A DNA stretch of 64,000 bases from CAMYLY01 sp036397755 (lineage in GTDB: Bacteria > Gemmatimonadota > Gemmatimonadetes > Gemmatimonadales > GWC2-71-9): NCBI GenBank assembly GCA_036397755.1, contig DASWII010000048.1, positions 32,652 through 96,651 on the forward strand. The letters are read 5' to 3'. A program made the position numbers and the translations under genes. A model generated the notes under the pieces. It did not search any database. It had not been told where the DNA came from and was given only the letters and a program-made list of their open reading frames with translations. Positions 26,137 through 35,158 of this stretch are shown piece after piece. Numbering within the stretch: position 1 is the first letter of the stretch; each line of letters opens with the position of its first letter.

Positions 26137-26796
26137 CTACGCCGGGCGCCGCATGAACGGACCACCGCCGGGCCGCCGGACGCCCATCCGCGGCCTCGCG
26201 CCGCGCATGGGACGAGACCTGAGAGCCCGACCGGCTTGGGCCCACCCCTGCAACTGGCCCCGTTGCCGCTCGGTCAGCAGCCCGCGGGCGCTCGCGGCGG
26301 CCGCCATCGCGTCCGCCTGGTGCGTCCGCGCGATGTCGCCCAGAGCAAGCGCGTGTCGGCGAATCGCCTCAGGATCGGGCTGATCCTTGTCCCATTCCTC
26401 CTGGAGCTGCCGCTGGATTTCGCCCGCCCGACTTGCGGCCGCCTCGCGACCCGCGCTCAAGTCAGTCTGGAGCGCCTCGAGTCGGCTCACCTGATCGTCC
26501 GTGAGCTCCAGCTGGCGCCGGGCGGCCAGCAGCCGCGAGACGCCGATGCCACCCTGCCCGGCCATCATCCCGCCGGTCATCATCCCGCGACCCATACGTT
26601 GGGCGTCGTACCCCATGCCGCGCGGCCCTAATTCGGGCCGCAGCTGTCGGGCTTGCATGCGGGGGACCATTTGCGCCATGCGGCCCGGCCGAGGCTGCAT
26701 TTGCCTCTCCGGGGCCGCGACGCTGTCGCTTTCTTGCGCGCCCAACGCCCCAACTCCAAAGGCCGCTAGGGCCGCTACCATCGTCCATGTGCGCAT
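26137..26796 (-). CDS. Methionine-rich Spy/CpxP-like periplasmic protein
   Basis: A 219-residue exported protein. The signal peptide (residues 1-20) ends GALGAQ. Residues ~30-90 are rich in Met, Arg and Gly (MGRGMMTGGMMAG), a composition seen in copper-binding or chaperone-like periplasmic proteins. Residues ~95-185 are helical with the LTDDQVSRLEALQ pattern of the Spy/CpxP/LTXXQ family. The tail is Arg/Pro-rich. It is likely a stress or metal-responsive periplasmic chaperone. The ATG at 26796 has GGAG nine bases upstream; two earlier ATG/AUG options lack spacing. Confidence 0.75.
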   Translation of the reverse strand: MRTWTMVAALAAFGVGALGAQESDSVAAPERQMQPRPGRMAQMVPRMQARQLRPELGPRGMGYDAQRMGRGMMTGGMMAGQGGIGVSRLLAARRQLELTDDQVSRLEALQTDLSAGREAAASRAGEIQRQLQEEWDKDQPDPEAIRRHALALGDIARTHQADAMAAAASARGLLTERQRGQLQGWAQAGRALRSRPMRGARPRMGVRRPGGGPFMRRPA

Positions 26797-26928
26797 GGTC
26801 GTGTGCTCCATTCTCCGGTTGATTGACTTCACGAGATAGACGACGGCGGCTCGCGATTGTTAGGAAGAGGGCGCCGGACAGTGAAGGGTCATGCAGTCGG
26901 CGCCAACCGACAGACCACCAGCCTAAGA

Positions 26929-27729
26929 TCAACCTATTGCTGTGTCGCTCTCATGATCCGCTGCACCGTCCAACCGGCCCAATAGTCGGAGCAGGCCGTC
27001 GAGGACGGTCAGTGGGTGCGGGGGACAGCCCGGGATCCAAAGATCCACGGGAATGTCCGGCGGTACACCGTTCATCACTTCGGGGCTCTCGCGGACGGGC
27101 CCGCCGTTGATCGCGCAGGCGCCCACCGCAATGACGAGACGTGGTTTCGGAATGGCCTCATACGTCTTGAGCAGGGCCTCCCGCATGTTCGTGCTCACGG
27201 CGCCGGTCACGACCATCCCATCGGCATGGCGCGGCGACGCCACGAACTGGATGCCGAAGCGCGCCATGTCGAAGACCACATTGCCAAGGGCCACCAACTC
27301 GGCTTCGCAGCCGCCGCAGCTTCCCGCCGCCACGGATCGGAGCCGCAGGGAGCGGCCGAACAGTCGACGCGACTCGGCGTCCAGCGCGCCGGCCAGCTCC
27401 ACCTCTCCCGTGCGGGAAACGAGGCCCTCCCGCGTGCGACTGGCCACGCGGAAGTCTCCCGTAAACGCGAGCGCTCCGCCCAAGCACGCGGCGGCCTCGT
27501 CGGGGCTAAACAGGCTCGCTCCCACATCCAGCTCCACCCGCCCGTCGGGGTGAAGACGAATCACGTCCGTGGGGCACCGACGCGCACACGCCTCGCACAC
27601 GCCGGCATCGCATCGCGCGGCATCCAATGTCGGTCGACCGCGGTATCGCTCCGGGAAGCGCACGTCGCCGCCGGGGAACGGCGAAGTGCGGAAGCCCTGC
27701 CGCCAGCGCGCCAACAGCACGCTCAACAC
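26929..27729 (-). CDS. Hydrogenase-4/complex I-like small subunit fused to a ferredoxin domain (HyfI/NuoB-like)
   Basis: A 266-residue subunit. The N-terminal ferredoxin part holds one [4Fe-4S] set, C40-x4-C45-x2-C48-x3-C52-P, with a longer first spacing than the usual CxxC; the second cluster of a normal HyfH/NuoI-type ferredoxin is absent. The NuoB-like part binds a proximal cluster through C138-G-G-C141, C205 (VGACAING) and C235 (PGCPPHP), all present. It thus joins HyfH and HyfI roles. The start is a GTG (27729), which gives the conserved LLARWRQGFRT opening; no in-frame ATG exists nearby. It is the last gene of the operon, 57 bases after the large subunit. Confidence 0.88.
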   Translation of the reverse strand: MLSVLLARWRQGFRTSPFPGGDVRFPERYRGRPTLDAARCDAGVCEACARRCPTDVIRLHPDGRVELDVGASLFSPDEAAACLGGALAFTGDFRVASRTREGLVSRTGEVELAGALDAESRRLFGRSLRLRSVAAGSCGGCEAELVALGNVVFDMARFGIQFVASPRHADGMVVTGAVSTNMREALLKTYEAIPKPRLVIAVGACAINGGPVRESPEVMNGVPPDIPVDLWIPGCPPHPLTVLDGLLRLLGRLDGAADHESDTAIG

Positions 27730-27786
27730 GACGCGCTCGTCAACATCGTTGGCCGATCGCGTTGATGATTGATCGCGGCGGCGGGA

Positions 27787-29298
27787 TCACAGGTCATGCC
27801 CGGCATAGGAAAGGTTGAAGCTCTTGTTGCAAAGGGGGAAATCGGAGATCTGATTTCCCGGCATCGCGACGGTGAGCGCGCGCCAGTTGTGGAACGAAGG
27901 ATCCTTCACCTTGTGCCGCCTGACATTGCCGTCTGAATCCGTGATCACAACGTGCGCCACCTCCCCGCGCCAACCCTCCTCCATCGCGACGGCGAGCTCG
28001 TTCGACGCCAGCGCTCCACAGGGAACCCGCACGTCACCGCGTGGAAGGGCCTGAACCTGATCGACCACGAAGTCGATCGAGCGTCGGATCTCGATCCACC
28101 GCACCAGAGAACGGGCGAACACGTCACCGGCCCAAGTCGTGGCGACCGGGATCTGCACGAAGCGAAACACCCCGTACGGGTGGTCGTGGCGGACGTCGCG
28201 GAGGATCTCGCACGCCCGCGCGACCGGCCCGACGAATCCGAGGGCATCGCAGCTGGCTTGCGGCACGACTCCCACCCCCTCCAATCGGGCTTGGACGGAG
28301 GCGTTTTGAAAAAAGAGGTTGGCGACCGGCGTCAACTCGTCGCGCAAGCGCGCCAACCGGTCGGCGACCTCGACGGCCATGTCCGGCGGGATATCGAAGG
28401 CGACGCCACCGGGCCGAACGAGACCACGCCCGTAGCGGTTCCCGGAGAGCGTCATCAAGAGATTCAGGCACTCGCCTCGCATGCGGCCGAAGAATGCCGC
28501 CGCCGGCGCATACGCCACGTCTCCCGCGATCGCGCCGAGGTCGCCGATGTGATTGGCAAGCCGCTCGAGCTCGAGCGCAACGCCGCGGATGCTTTGTGCG
28601 CGTGGAGTCTTGCGGCTGCGGGCCAGCGCCTCGATAGCGCCGCAGTACGCGTTGGTGTGCGCAATCACCGAGTCGCCGGCGATGGACTCGGCGACCAACG
28701 TGGCAGCTGATCGGTCGCGGGTTTCCAGCAACCGCTCGATGCCCCGATGCTGGTACCCCAGCATGATCTCCAGGGCGAGCACTTCCTCGCCGTGAGCCTG
28801 AAACCGAAAATGGCCGGGCTCGATGATCCCGGCGTGCACCGGCCCGACCGCCACCTCGTGCACTTCCTCGCCTTCCCACCGCGTGAAGGCGTACGCTTCG
28901 CGCTCGACGGCGGCTGCGGGGCGAGCGGAGGGCCGATGATCGGCCGGATGCCGCCGCAAGGGCTTGAGTGACGGGTGACCGTTGGGCACGACCCCGCATT
29001 GCTCGGCGACCTCACGCTCGAAGTCCAGCGCCTGGGGGCAATCCGGGCCGATCGCCTCGTACCGTTCACCCACGATCGCGCTCGCGGCATCGAGCTGTGA
29101 CCGGCGATCGTGTGCCAGGATCGCCGTCAGACATGTGTCATTCGCGCCCTCGGGCATCCCGAACAGGGTGACGATCCGCCACCCGTCGGCCACGGATCGG
29201 ATCACGATTTCGCGGAACGCCTCCGGCGCGTACCGGGGTACCGCGGCCCAGGGAACGGCGCGGCGGTTTCGGAGGCCGAGTTGCAGCAAGCCGTTCAC
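27787..29298 (-). CDS. Hydrogenase-4-like large subunit lacking [NiFe] ligands (HyfG/NuoCD-like)
   Basis: A 503-residue fusion of a NuoC-like domain (about 1-125) and a NuoD/HyfG-like domain, with HRGIERLLETRD at 184. In hydrogenases the L1 motif is RxCGxCxxxH; here the aligned run is S205-I-A-G-D-S210...H214, so both cysteines are replaced. The C-terminal CxxC appears as C490-N-K-S493. At most one of the four nickel-iron ligands remains, so hydrogenase activity is not expected. This matches the energy-converting hydrogenase-related (Ehr) class. Start is the GTG overlapping the upstream gene's stop (GTGA). Confidence 0.9.
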   Translation of the reverse strand: MNGLLQLGLRNRRAVPWAAVPRYAPEAFREIVIRSVADGWRIVTLFGMPEGANDTCLTAILAHDRRSQLDAASAIVGERYEAIGPDCPQALDFEREVAEQCGVVPNGHPSLKPLRRHPADHRPSARPAAAVEREAYAFTRWEGEEVHEVAVGPVHAGIIEPGHFRFQAHGEEVLALEIMLGYQHRGIERLLETRDRSAATLVAESIAGDSVIAHTNAYCGAIEALARSRKTPRAQSIRGVALELERLANHIGDLGAIAGDVAYAPAAAFFGRMRGECLNLLMTLSGNRYGRGLVRPGGVAFDIPPDMAVEVADRLARLRDELTPVANLFFQNASVQARLEGVGVVPQASCDALGFVGPVARACEILRDVRHDHPYGVFRFVQIPVATTWAGDVFARSLVRWIEIRRSIDFVVDQVQALPRGDVRVPCGALASNELAVAMEEGWRGEVAHVVITDSDGNVRRHKVKDPSFHNWRALTVAMPGNQISDFPLCNKSFNLSYAGHDL

Positions 29299-30728
29299 GG
29301 TGTGCGGCCTCCGAGCAGAACCGCCGCCTCGCCGAGGGCCTGCCGCAGGGCGCCCGGGAGATAGAGACCGAGGGCAAGGACGGCGGCGGCGAGACCGAGC
29401 GGGCCGCCCACCAACCAAAGGCTCTCGCGCGGTTTGCGTCTCGAAGGACCCACCTCTCCGTACACCATCTCGAGCACCATCCTCGCCATGCCCGCGAACA
29501 CGATCGCGAGGAGCAGGACGGCGATGGCCGTGATCCACGGATGCCCCTCGGTGGCCGCGCTCAGGATGGTGAAGGTGCTGAGGAACGGTCCGAACGGCGG
29601 CGACCCGGTTACGGCGAAGAGACCCAGAAGCAGCAGGCCGCCCGAGATGGGAAGTGACGTGAGGAGTCCCCGCACCTCGGAATGCGTGGACGTACCGAGT
29701 GCCACCACCACGTTACCAACGGCCAGAAAGAGCAGGGCATTCGCCAACCCCGTGGTGACGACGTGGAGCACCGTGCCGTAGCTCGCGACACCGCCCAACC
29801 CCAAGCCGAGCGCGACCAGGCCCATGTGTTCCACCGAAGAGTAGGCCAGCAGGCGTTTGACGTCCCGTTGACTGACGACGAATGCGGCGGCGACCCCCAG
29901 AGAGAGCAGGCCGAACCCTACGAGCAGTGGGCGTGCGAAGCCTCCGATCCCCGCGGCGAACGCGACCTGGGTCACTCGGGCCACCCCGAGAAACGCGCAC
30001 GCGGTGAGGGCGCTCGCCATGAGGGCGGCCACGGGACTCGGCGCCTCTCCGTAGGTGTCCGGCTTCCACGTGTGCATCGGTGCCAGGCCCATCTTGGTCC
30101 CAAACCCCACCAGCAGGAAGATGAAGGCCGCCTTGAGCCAGTCTGCGTCGAGCCGGTGCGCATTCGTCATCAGGTCGTTAAGCACGAGCGGCCGGCCGGT
30201 GCCCGACCCGCTCGACTGCGCGGTGGCGAGAAAGAACGTGCCGAGGAGCGCCAGCGCGATGCCAACGGACGAGATCACGAGGTACTTCCACACCGCCTCG
30301 AGCGAGCGGCGGTCGTGCTTGTGGAAGATGAGCGGGGCTACGGCCAGCGTGGTGGACTCCATGCCCACCCAGAGCAAGCCCGCGTGCTGGCTCACCGCCA
30401 CGAGCGACGCCGAAGCGAGGAAGGCCAGGAGGCAGCTCACGAAGGCGCGCCCGCCGCGCGGGTTTTCCGTACGCAGGTAACCGACCGTGTACGTCGCCAA
30501 CACGAAAAAGAGCACGCTCACCAGCGACAGCATGACAAGGCCGAGCGCGTCGAGGCCCACCCAGTCGTTGAATGCCGATGCGGGCCGCGAGATCCAACAT
30601 GTGGCGGCGAGCCCCAGGTGGAGGGTCGCGGTGGTCACAAGCCACACGGTGCGGTACGCGGCGGCGCGGTGAGCGTACGCGCCCAGGGCGCCCAGAGCAG
30701 GCAGCAGGATCAGCGCGAGCAGGATCAT
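29295..30728 (-). CDS. Proton-pumping membrane subunit, HyfF/NuoN-like
   Basis: A 477-residue polytopic membrane protein with about 14 predicted helices. The antiporter-type fold is shown by GMESTTLAVAP, which carries the channel Glu, GFGTKMGLAPMHTWKPDTYGEAP with the pumping Lys, and KRLLAYSSVEHMG. These residues couple proton (or sodium) movement to redox change in complex I and group 4 hydrogenases. The start overlaps the HyfE-like stop (ATGA) and its stop overlaps the large-subunit GTG, so translation is coupled. Confidence 0.92.
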   Translation of the reverse strand: MILLALILLPALGALGAYAHRAAAYRTVWLVTTATLHLGLAATCWISRPASAFNDWVGLDALGLVMLSLVSVLFFVLATYTVGYLRTENPRGGRAFVSCLLAFLASASLVAVSQHAGLLWVGMESTTLAVAPLIFHKHDRRSLEAVWKYLVISSVGIALALLGTFFLATAQSSGSGTGRPLVLNDLMTNAHRLDADWLKAAFIFLLVGFGTKMGLAPMHTWKPDTYGEAPSPVAALMASALTACAFLGVARVTQVAFAAGIGGFARPLLVGFGLLSLGVAAAFVVSQRDVKRLLAYSSVEHMGLVALGLGLGGVASYGTVLHVVTTGLANALLFLAVGNVVVALGTSTHSEVRGLLTSLPISGGLLLLGLFAVTGSPPFGPFLSTFTILSAATEGHPWITAIAVLLLAIVFAGMARMVLEMVYGEVGPSRRKPRESLWLVGGPLGLAAAVLALGLYLPGALRQALGEAAVLLGGRTP

Positions 30729-31366
30729 CGCCCGGCGAGATCCATGGACTTCCCATCGCCCAACGTGTCGAATTCCCGATTGATGTGAAACACGACGATG
30801 CCCATAATGAAGACGCCAACGAAGATGTCGAGCAGCACGCCCAACTCGACCATGAACGGCACACGTTCCGACTGAGTCAAACCGAACACGTAGATCCCGT
30901 TCTCCAGCATCAGATAGCCCACGACCTGCGTCAGGGCCTTGATGCGCGTCGTGAGAACCAGAAACCCAACGATCACCGTCGCCAGCGCGACCGCGACGAG
31001 GAGCGAGCCCGCGGCATCGGGCAGCGGCAGGGCCTGCGCCGTGGCGAATCCCACGGCCACGGCCACGGCGCCCAGCAGCAACGAGGCAACGTAGCCGATG
31101 CGCGGCTCGACCTCACGCCGCACGGCGGCCTCCCGGATCGCCCATGCGAGAAAGCGAGGAAGGAGAACAGCCTTGATAACGATCGTCCCGGTCGCGAGAC
31201 CGATGGTATGCACGGACCAGGCGGGATGCAGCGCCAGCGGCAGCATCCCGAGCAGCAGGCCCTGGACGGCGATCGCGCGAATGCAGGTACCCAGCCTGGC
31301 CGTGCCCAGCACGGCGAAGTTCGTGAGGACGATCAACAGAAGGAGCAACTCGGCCACGCGTTGCAT
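30725..31366 (-). CDS. Membrane subunit, HyfE/NuoK-like
   Basis: A 213-residue hydrophobic protein of HyfE size, with about six or seven helices; the later part matches NuoK, including LMLENGIYVFGL with the conserved membrane Glu. It links the two antiporter-like subunits of the complex. Spacing to the preceding HyfC-like gene is three bases, and it overlaps the HyfF-like start by four. Confidence 0.88.
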   Translation of the reverse strand: MQRVAELLLLLIVLTNFAVLGTARLGTCIRAIAVQGLLLGMLPLALHPAWSVHTIGLATGTIVIKAVLLPRFLAWAIREAAVRREVEPRIGYVASLLLGAVAVAVGFATAQALPLPDAAGSLLVAVALATVIVGFLVLTTRIKALTQVVGYLMLENGIYVFGLTQSERVPFMVELGVLLDIFVGVFIMGIVVFHINREFDTLGDGKSMDLAGR

Positions 31367-31369
31367 GGT

Positions 31370-32281
31370 CTATCCGAGGAGCAAGATGATGCCGAACGCC
31401 GCGAGCGCCGACGCGGCGACCAACACCTGGGGCACCCGCGTGAGCCTGAGGCGGGCCATCACCGACTCGATCACGCCGACGGCAACGCCCACCATCGCAA
31501 GCCCGCCCACGAGAACCGCGATGGACACCGCCCCGCTCCACCCGGCACGCGGGATGAGCACGCCGATCACCACCGCGGCCAACAGCGTGAGCTTGAGCGC
31601 GCCGGCGTACAGGATGATGGCCAGGTCCGGACCACTGTGGTCAAGGACCGCCACCTCGTGAATCATCGTCAATTCGAGGTGCGTCGCCGGATCGTCGAAC
31701 GGGACACGAGAGGTTTCGGCGAGGAGCACCACGAACAGGCTACCGGCGATCATGACCAGCGAAGGGGCGGCGCGCGACCACGCGGCCGCCAGGGGCTCGC
31801 CGAGGAACCCGCTCAGTGAGAGACTGTCGGAAGCCAGCGCGAGCCCGGTAAAGCTCAGGAACAGGGCGGGCTCCACGAAGCTGGCATAGGTCACGTCTCG
31901 GCTCGCGCCCATACCCTCGAAGCTGGAGCCCGTATCGAGCGCGGCGAGCACCAGGCCGAATCGGCCCAAGGCGAGCAGGTAGGCGAATGCGACGAGGTCG
32001 CCGTCGAATCGCACAATCGCCGTCCGGCCGTCGAGCGGCACGAAGAGCGACGCCACGAGCACGCATGCAAGCAGGACCGCGGGCGCCAAGCGGAATACCC
32101 ACGTGGATACGGTGCTGTACACCGCTCCCTTCCGCATCAGCTTCGCGAGATCGCGGTAGAGTTGCCAAACGGGCGACCCCGTGCGGCCGGTCAGCATCGC
32201 CTTCGTCCGGCCCGCGATCCCCGGGAGCGCGGGGGCCGCCAGCAACGCGATCCCGAGCGCGGCGAGCGACGTGCCGGTCAC
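31370..32281 (-). CDS. Membrane-anchor subunit, HyfC/NuoH-like
   Basis: A 303-residue protein with about eight helices. It has the NuoH/HyfC signatures ETSRVPFDDPATHLELTM in the loop that contacts the hydrophilic arm, and SFEGMGASRD. In complex I the equivalent forms the quinone-binding chamber. Start is a GTG overlapping the HyfB-like stop (GTGA). A much longer open frame runs upstream in the same frame but lies inside the HyfB-like gene and is rejected. Confidence 0.92.
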   Translation of the reverse strand: MTGTSLAALGIALLAAPALPGIAGRTKAMLTGRTGSPVWQLYRDLAKLMRKGAVYSTVSTWVFRLAPAVLLACVLVASLFVPLDGRTAIVRFDGDLVAFAYLLALGRFGLVLAALDTGSSFEGMGASRDVTYASFVEPALFLSFTGLALASDSLSLSGFLGEPLAAAWSRAAPSLVMIAGSLFVVLLAETSRVPFDDPATHLELTMIHEVAVLDHSGPDLAIILYAGALKLTLLAAVVIGVLIPRAGWSGAVSIAVLVGGLAMVGVAVGVIESVMARLRLTRVPQVLVAASALAAFGIILLLG

Positions 32282-34248
32282 GGGCGTCCCGCCGCGAAGA
32301 GATAGACCAGGAGCGCCAGGACGGTCGCCACGATGTAGATCAGATAGGAATGGAGCCGCCCGCTTTGGATTGGCCGAAGGCGCTCCGCCACCACCCGCAG
32401 CCGGCGCCAACTCGGAAGCACGACGCCATCGAGCACCAGGTCCACCGCCTGCGTCCGTAACGCGAACGCGCTCCGATGCGTTTGCACGCCGGCGATGGGC
32501 GCGCACGCCTCGAGCAGGGGAGCGGCGAACGACGAGCCCGTGTATTGCATCCGCGAGTCGGGGCGTGCGTACCCGCAGCCCCACGTTTCAGCCCAATCCA
32601 CGGCATGATGTCGACGCCTCCACGATTGGAGGGCGTAGATGAGCGCCACCACTAGGATCACCGTCACGGCCATGAGCCCGATCCAGTGGGCGGCGTCCCG
32701 CAATGGGGCGAACCCAACGCCCGACAGCGGCCCGGTGATGTCGCCCAGAAACGTGGCCGTTCGGAGCGCGGGCTCCAGCACGATGAGGGGCCGCACACCG
32801 ATCAGAATACAGGCCGCGGCCAGCGCCGCCATTGGCACCGTCATCCAGGGACCGGACTCGGTGACGCCCCGGGGCGCCTCGCGTCTGGGCTGTCCGAGGA
32901 ACACTACGCCCGCGACTTTGGCAAAGCACGCGAGCGCCAACGCGCCGATGAGGGCGAGTCCCGCGGCCGCGAACACCGCCAGGCGCAGCGGGCCCTCGGT
33001 CAGCGCGCTTTGGAACAGCCCCTGATACACCACCCATTCGCTCACGAAACCGTTGAGCGGGGGCAGGCCCACGATCGCCGCGGCACCAATGAGGAACGCC
33101 ACCCACGTGAACGGGAGGGCGCGGGCGAGCCCGCCGAGCCGGTCGATCTCTCGCGTGCCCGTCGCACGGAGCACCGAGCCGGCACCACAAAAGAGGAGGC
33201 TCTTGAACAGCGCGTGGTTGAGCGTGTGGAGCAGCGCGCCGGCGTAGCCGATCGCCGCGACGGCCGGCCGGTCGTAGGCCAGGCCGAGCGCGCCCAGGCC
33301 CATTCCCATCAGGATGATCCCGATGTTCTCGACACTGTGGTATGCGAGCAAGCGTTTCAGGTCGTGCTGCGCCAGCGCCCAGATGACGCCGAAGATCCCG
33401 GACGCCACGCCTAGTGTCAGGATTGTCCAACCCCACCAGGCCGGCGGCGTCCCGGCCAGCGACTGCACCCGCAGGAGTCCGTAAATCCCCATCTTGATCA
33501 CGATGCCGGAGAGGAGGGCGGAGACGTGAGACGGCGCCGCGGCGTGCGCGTCGGGCAGCCAGAAGTGAAGCGGCACGAGCCCGGCCTTGACGCCGAAACC
33601 GACGAGCGCCAGAAGCAGCACCAGCGCCCCGGCGGCCGGGAGTCGCTCCGCGCCGGCCGCCAGGGCATCGAACGTGAGGCCCCCGGCGTGGCGCCCCCAG
33701 ACCGCAAAGAGAATGAACAGGACGAGCGTGCCGACGTGCGTCGCCGCGACGTACACGAGCCCGGCCCGGCGCACCGGTCGCCGCTCGTGCTCGAACACGA
33801 TGAGCAGCAGGCCAATAAGCGACATCAACTCCCACGCGATGAGAAAGAGCATGGCGGACCGGGCGGTGACGACCAGGGCCAGGGCCACAAGAAGGCCCGC
33901 GACGCCGAGATGCGCGGCCGCCACGGCGCGATGCCCCCGCTCGTCGGCCAGGTACCCGACACCATACACGGCAACGATCGCACCGACGCCCAACACGACG
34001 AGCAGAAAAGCCGCGGACAGTGGATCGATCCCAACGACCCAGGCTCCACCGGGGATGGGACCGGAGAAGGCGACGTGAACGGTGGGCCCACCGCTGAGCA
34101 CGCGGAGCGCCGGAACCAGACCAACGCCCGAGCCGGACAGCACGAGGAGAACAAAGGCAACGTCGCCGGCGGGTACCGAGCGGCGGAACGCCACCGCGGC
34201 GACACCGCCCGCCAGAATCAGCCCCAGCCCCACGAACAGGAGTGTCAT
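32278..34248 (-). CDS. Proton-pumping membrane subunit, HyfB/NuoL-like
   Basis: A 656-residue membrane protein with about 15 helices. Antiporter residues are present: AWELMSLIG (channel Glu), GFGVKAGLVPLHFWLPDAH (pumping Lys and His) and KRLLAYHSVENIG. The C-terminal extension ending WGCGYARPDSRMQYTGSS is specific to HyfB-type subunits. Its ATG overlaps the stop of the HTH-EIIA regulator (ATGA), so regulator and complex are one translational unit. Confidence 0.93.
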   Translation of the reverse strand: MTLLFVGLGLILAGGVAAVAFRRSVPAGDVAFVLLVLSGSGVGLVPALRVLSGGPTVHVAFSGPIPGGAWVVGIDPLSAAFLLVVLGVGAIVAVYGVGYLADERGHRAVAAAHLGVAGLLVALALVVTARSAMLFLIAWELMSLIGLLLIVFEHERRPVRRAGLVYVAATHVGTLVLFILFAVWGRHAGGLTFDALAAGAERLPAAGALVLLLALVGFGVKAGLVPLHFWLPDAHAAAPSHVSALLSGIVIKMGIYGLLRVQSLAGTPPAWWGWTILTLGVASGIFGVIWALAQHDLKRLLAYHSVENIGIILMGMGLGALGLAYDRPAVAAIGYAGALLHTLNHALFKSLLFCGAGSVLRATGTREIDRLGGLARALPFTWVAFLIGAAAIVGLPPLNGFVSEWVVYQGLFQSALTEGPLRLAVFAAAGLALIGALALACFAKVAGVVFLGQPRREAPRGVTESGPWMTVPMAALAAACILIGVRPLIVLEPALRTATFLGDITGPLSGVGFAPLRDAAHWIGLMAVTVILVVALIYALQSWRRRHHAVDWAETWGCGYARPDSRMQYTGSSFAAPLLEACAPIAGVQTHRSAFALRTQAVDLVLDGVVLPSWRRLRVVAERLRPIQSGRLHSYLIYIVATVLALLVYLFAAGRP

Positions 34249-34946
34249 GGACCGGTGATCGCTCGGTGCGAGTCCGTGGTCATTTCCGCCACGGCATCAA
34301 AACCCGCCAGAATCTCGTCGGCGGGCCGGCGGTCGCGAATGAGGTGCCGGACGATCTGGTCGCGCAGGGCAAACGCCAATTGTGCCAGGATCTGGAGATG
34401 CCCCGGCACACTCGGTGCGACCACTGCGAAGATGGCGTGCACCGGCAGACCATCCAGCGCTCCGAACTCGATCGGGTCTCGCAACATGCAGAGCGTCACG
34501 AAGGGCGACGGCACGTGCAGAATGATGGGATGTCGGACGTGCGGAATCGCGATACCGTGGCCCAACCCCGACGAGCCGATTCGCTCGCGCGCTTCGAGCA
34601 CCGCGAGCAGGAAATCACGATCGAACTCGGGCGGCAGGGGGAGGCGGGCAACGACCTCGTGTAGCACGTCGTGCTTCGAGGCGCCTCGCACGTCGTAATG
34701 CACACCGCCGCTGGCGATCAGCGCGGCGAGCGGTGGGAAAACCTCGTCGGCGTGGCGGGCCTCGTCCAGGAGGCTGCGAGAGACCGGGAGGCCCTCCTTC
34801 GTCGCCCATTCCCAGAGCTCGATGGCGTTGAGGTAGAGACGCTCGTTGATCTTATGTGCCGGCAGCGCCCGCTCGCGCATCCACCGACGCATGGTGGCTT
34901 CGCTGGCGCCGAGGTACTTCGCGGCCTGGGAAAGGGTGATGTGCAT
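34245..34946 (-). CDS. Excisionase-type HTH fused to EIIA-Ntr (PtsN) domain regulator
   Basis: A 233-residue two-domain protein. Residues 1-55 form a MerR/excisionase-type winged helix: TLSQAAKYLGASEATMRRWM, with the wing at LPAHKINERLYLN. Residues ~85-225 form an EIIA domain of the fructose/Ntr type, with the phospho-acceptor H136 in GLGHGIAIPH. This suggests a DNA-binding protein whose activity responds to PTS-Ntr phosphorylation or to a metabolite. As first gene of the Hyf-like operon, overlapping the next by four bases, it probably controls that operon; this is inferred. The ATG at 34946 is at the start of the HTH. Confidence 0.85.
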   Translation of the reverse strand: MHITLSQAAKYLGASEATMRRWMRERALPAHKINERLYLNAIELWEWATKEGLPVSRSLLDEARHADEVFPPLAALIASGGVHYDVRGASKHDVLHEVVARLPLPPEFDRDFLLAVLEARERIGSSGLGHGIAIPHVRHPIILHVPSPFVTLCMLRDPIEFGALDGLPVHAIFAVVAPSVPGHLQILAQLAFALRDQIVRHLIRDRRPADEILAGFDAVAEMTTDSHRAITGP

Positions 34947-35158
34947 CTGGTTAACGGACGGCCTACAAGATCCCCACAGTGGAACCGCGCGGCAAGTCAT
35001 GGGCGCACACGCCATGGGCGCTCACGCCTTCCTGGCGCCGGGAACGGTGTGGCGAGTGGCGCACCGTCCGGCGACGAACCGTACGCAAACGCTCAGGCTA
35101 GCATCACAGAAGGGAGAGACTGGTACGCGCCACCCGGGGCCCGGCCTATCTTTCCCCC

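Noticed and set aside
26929..34248. Functional hydrogenase-4 or formate hydrogenlyase
   Set aside because: The [NiFe]-binding cysteines are mostly missing in the large subunit, and no hydrogenase maturation (hyp) gene is nearby.
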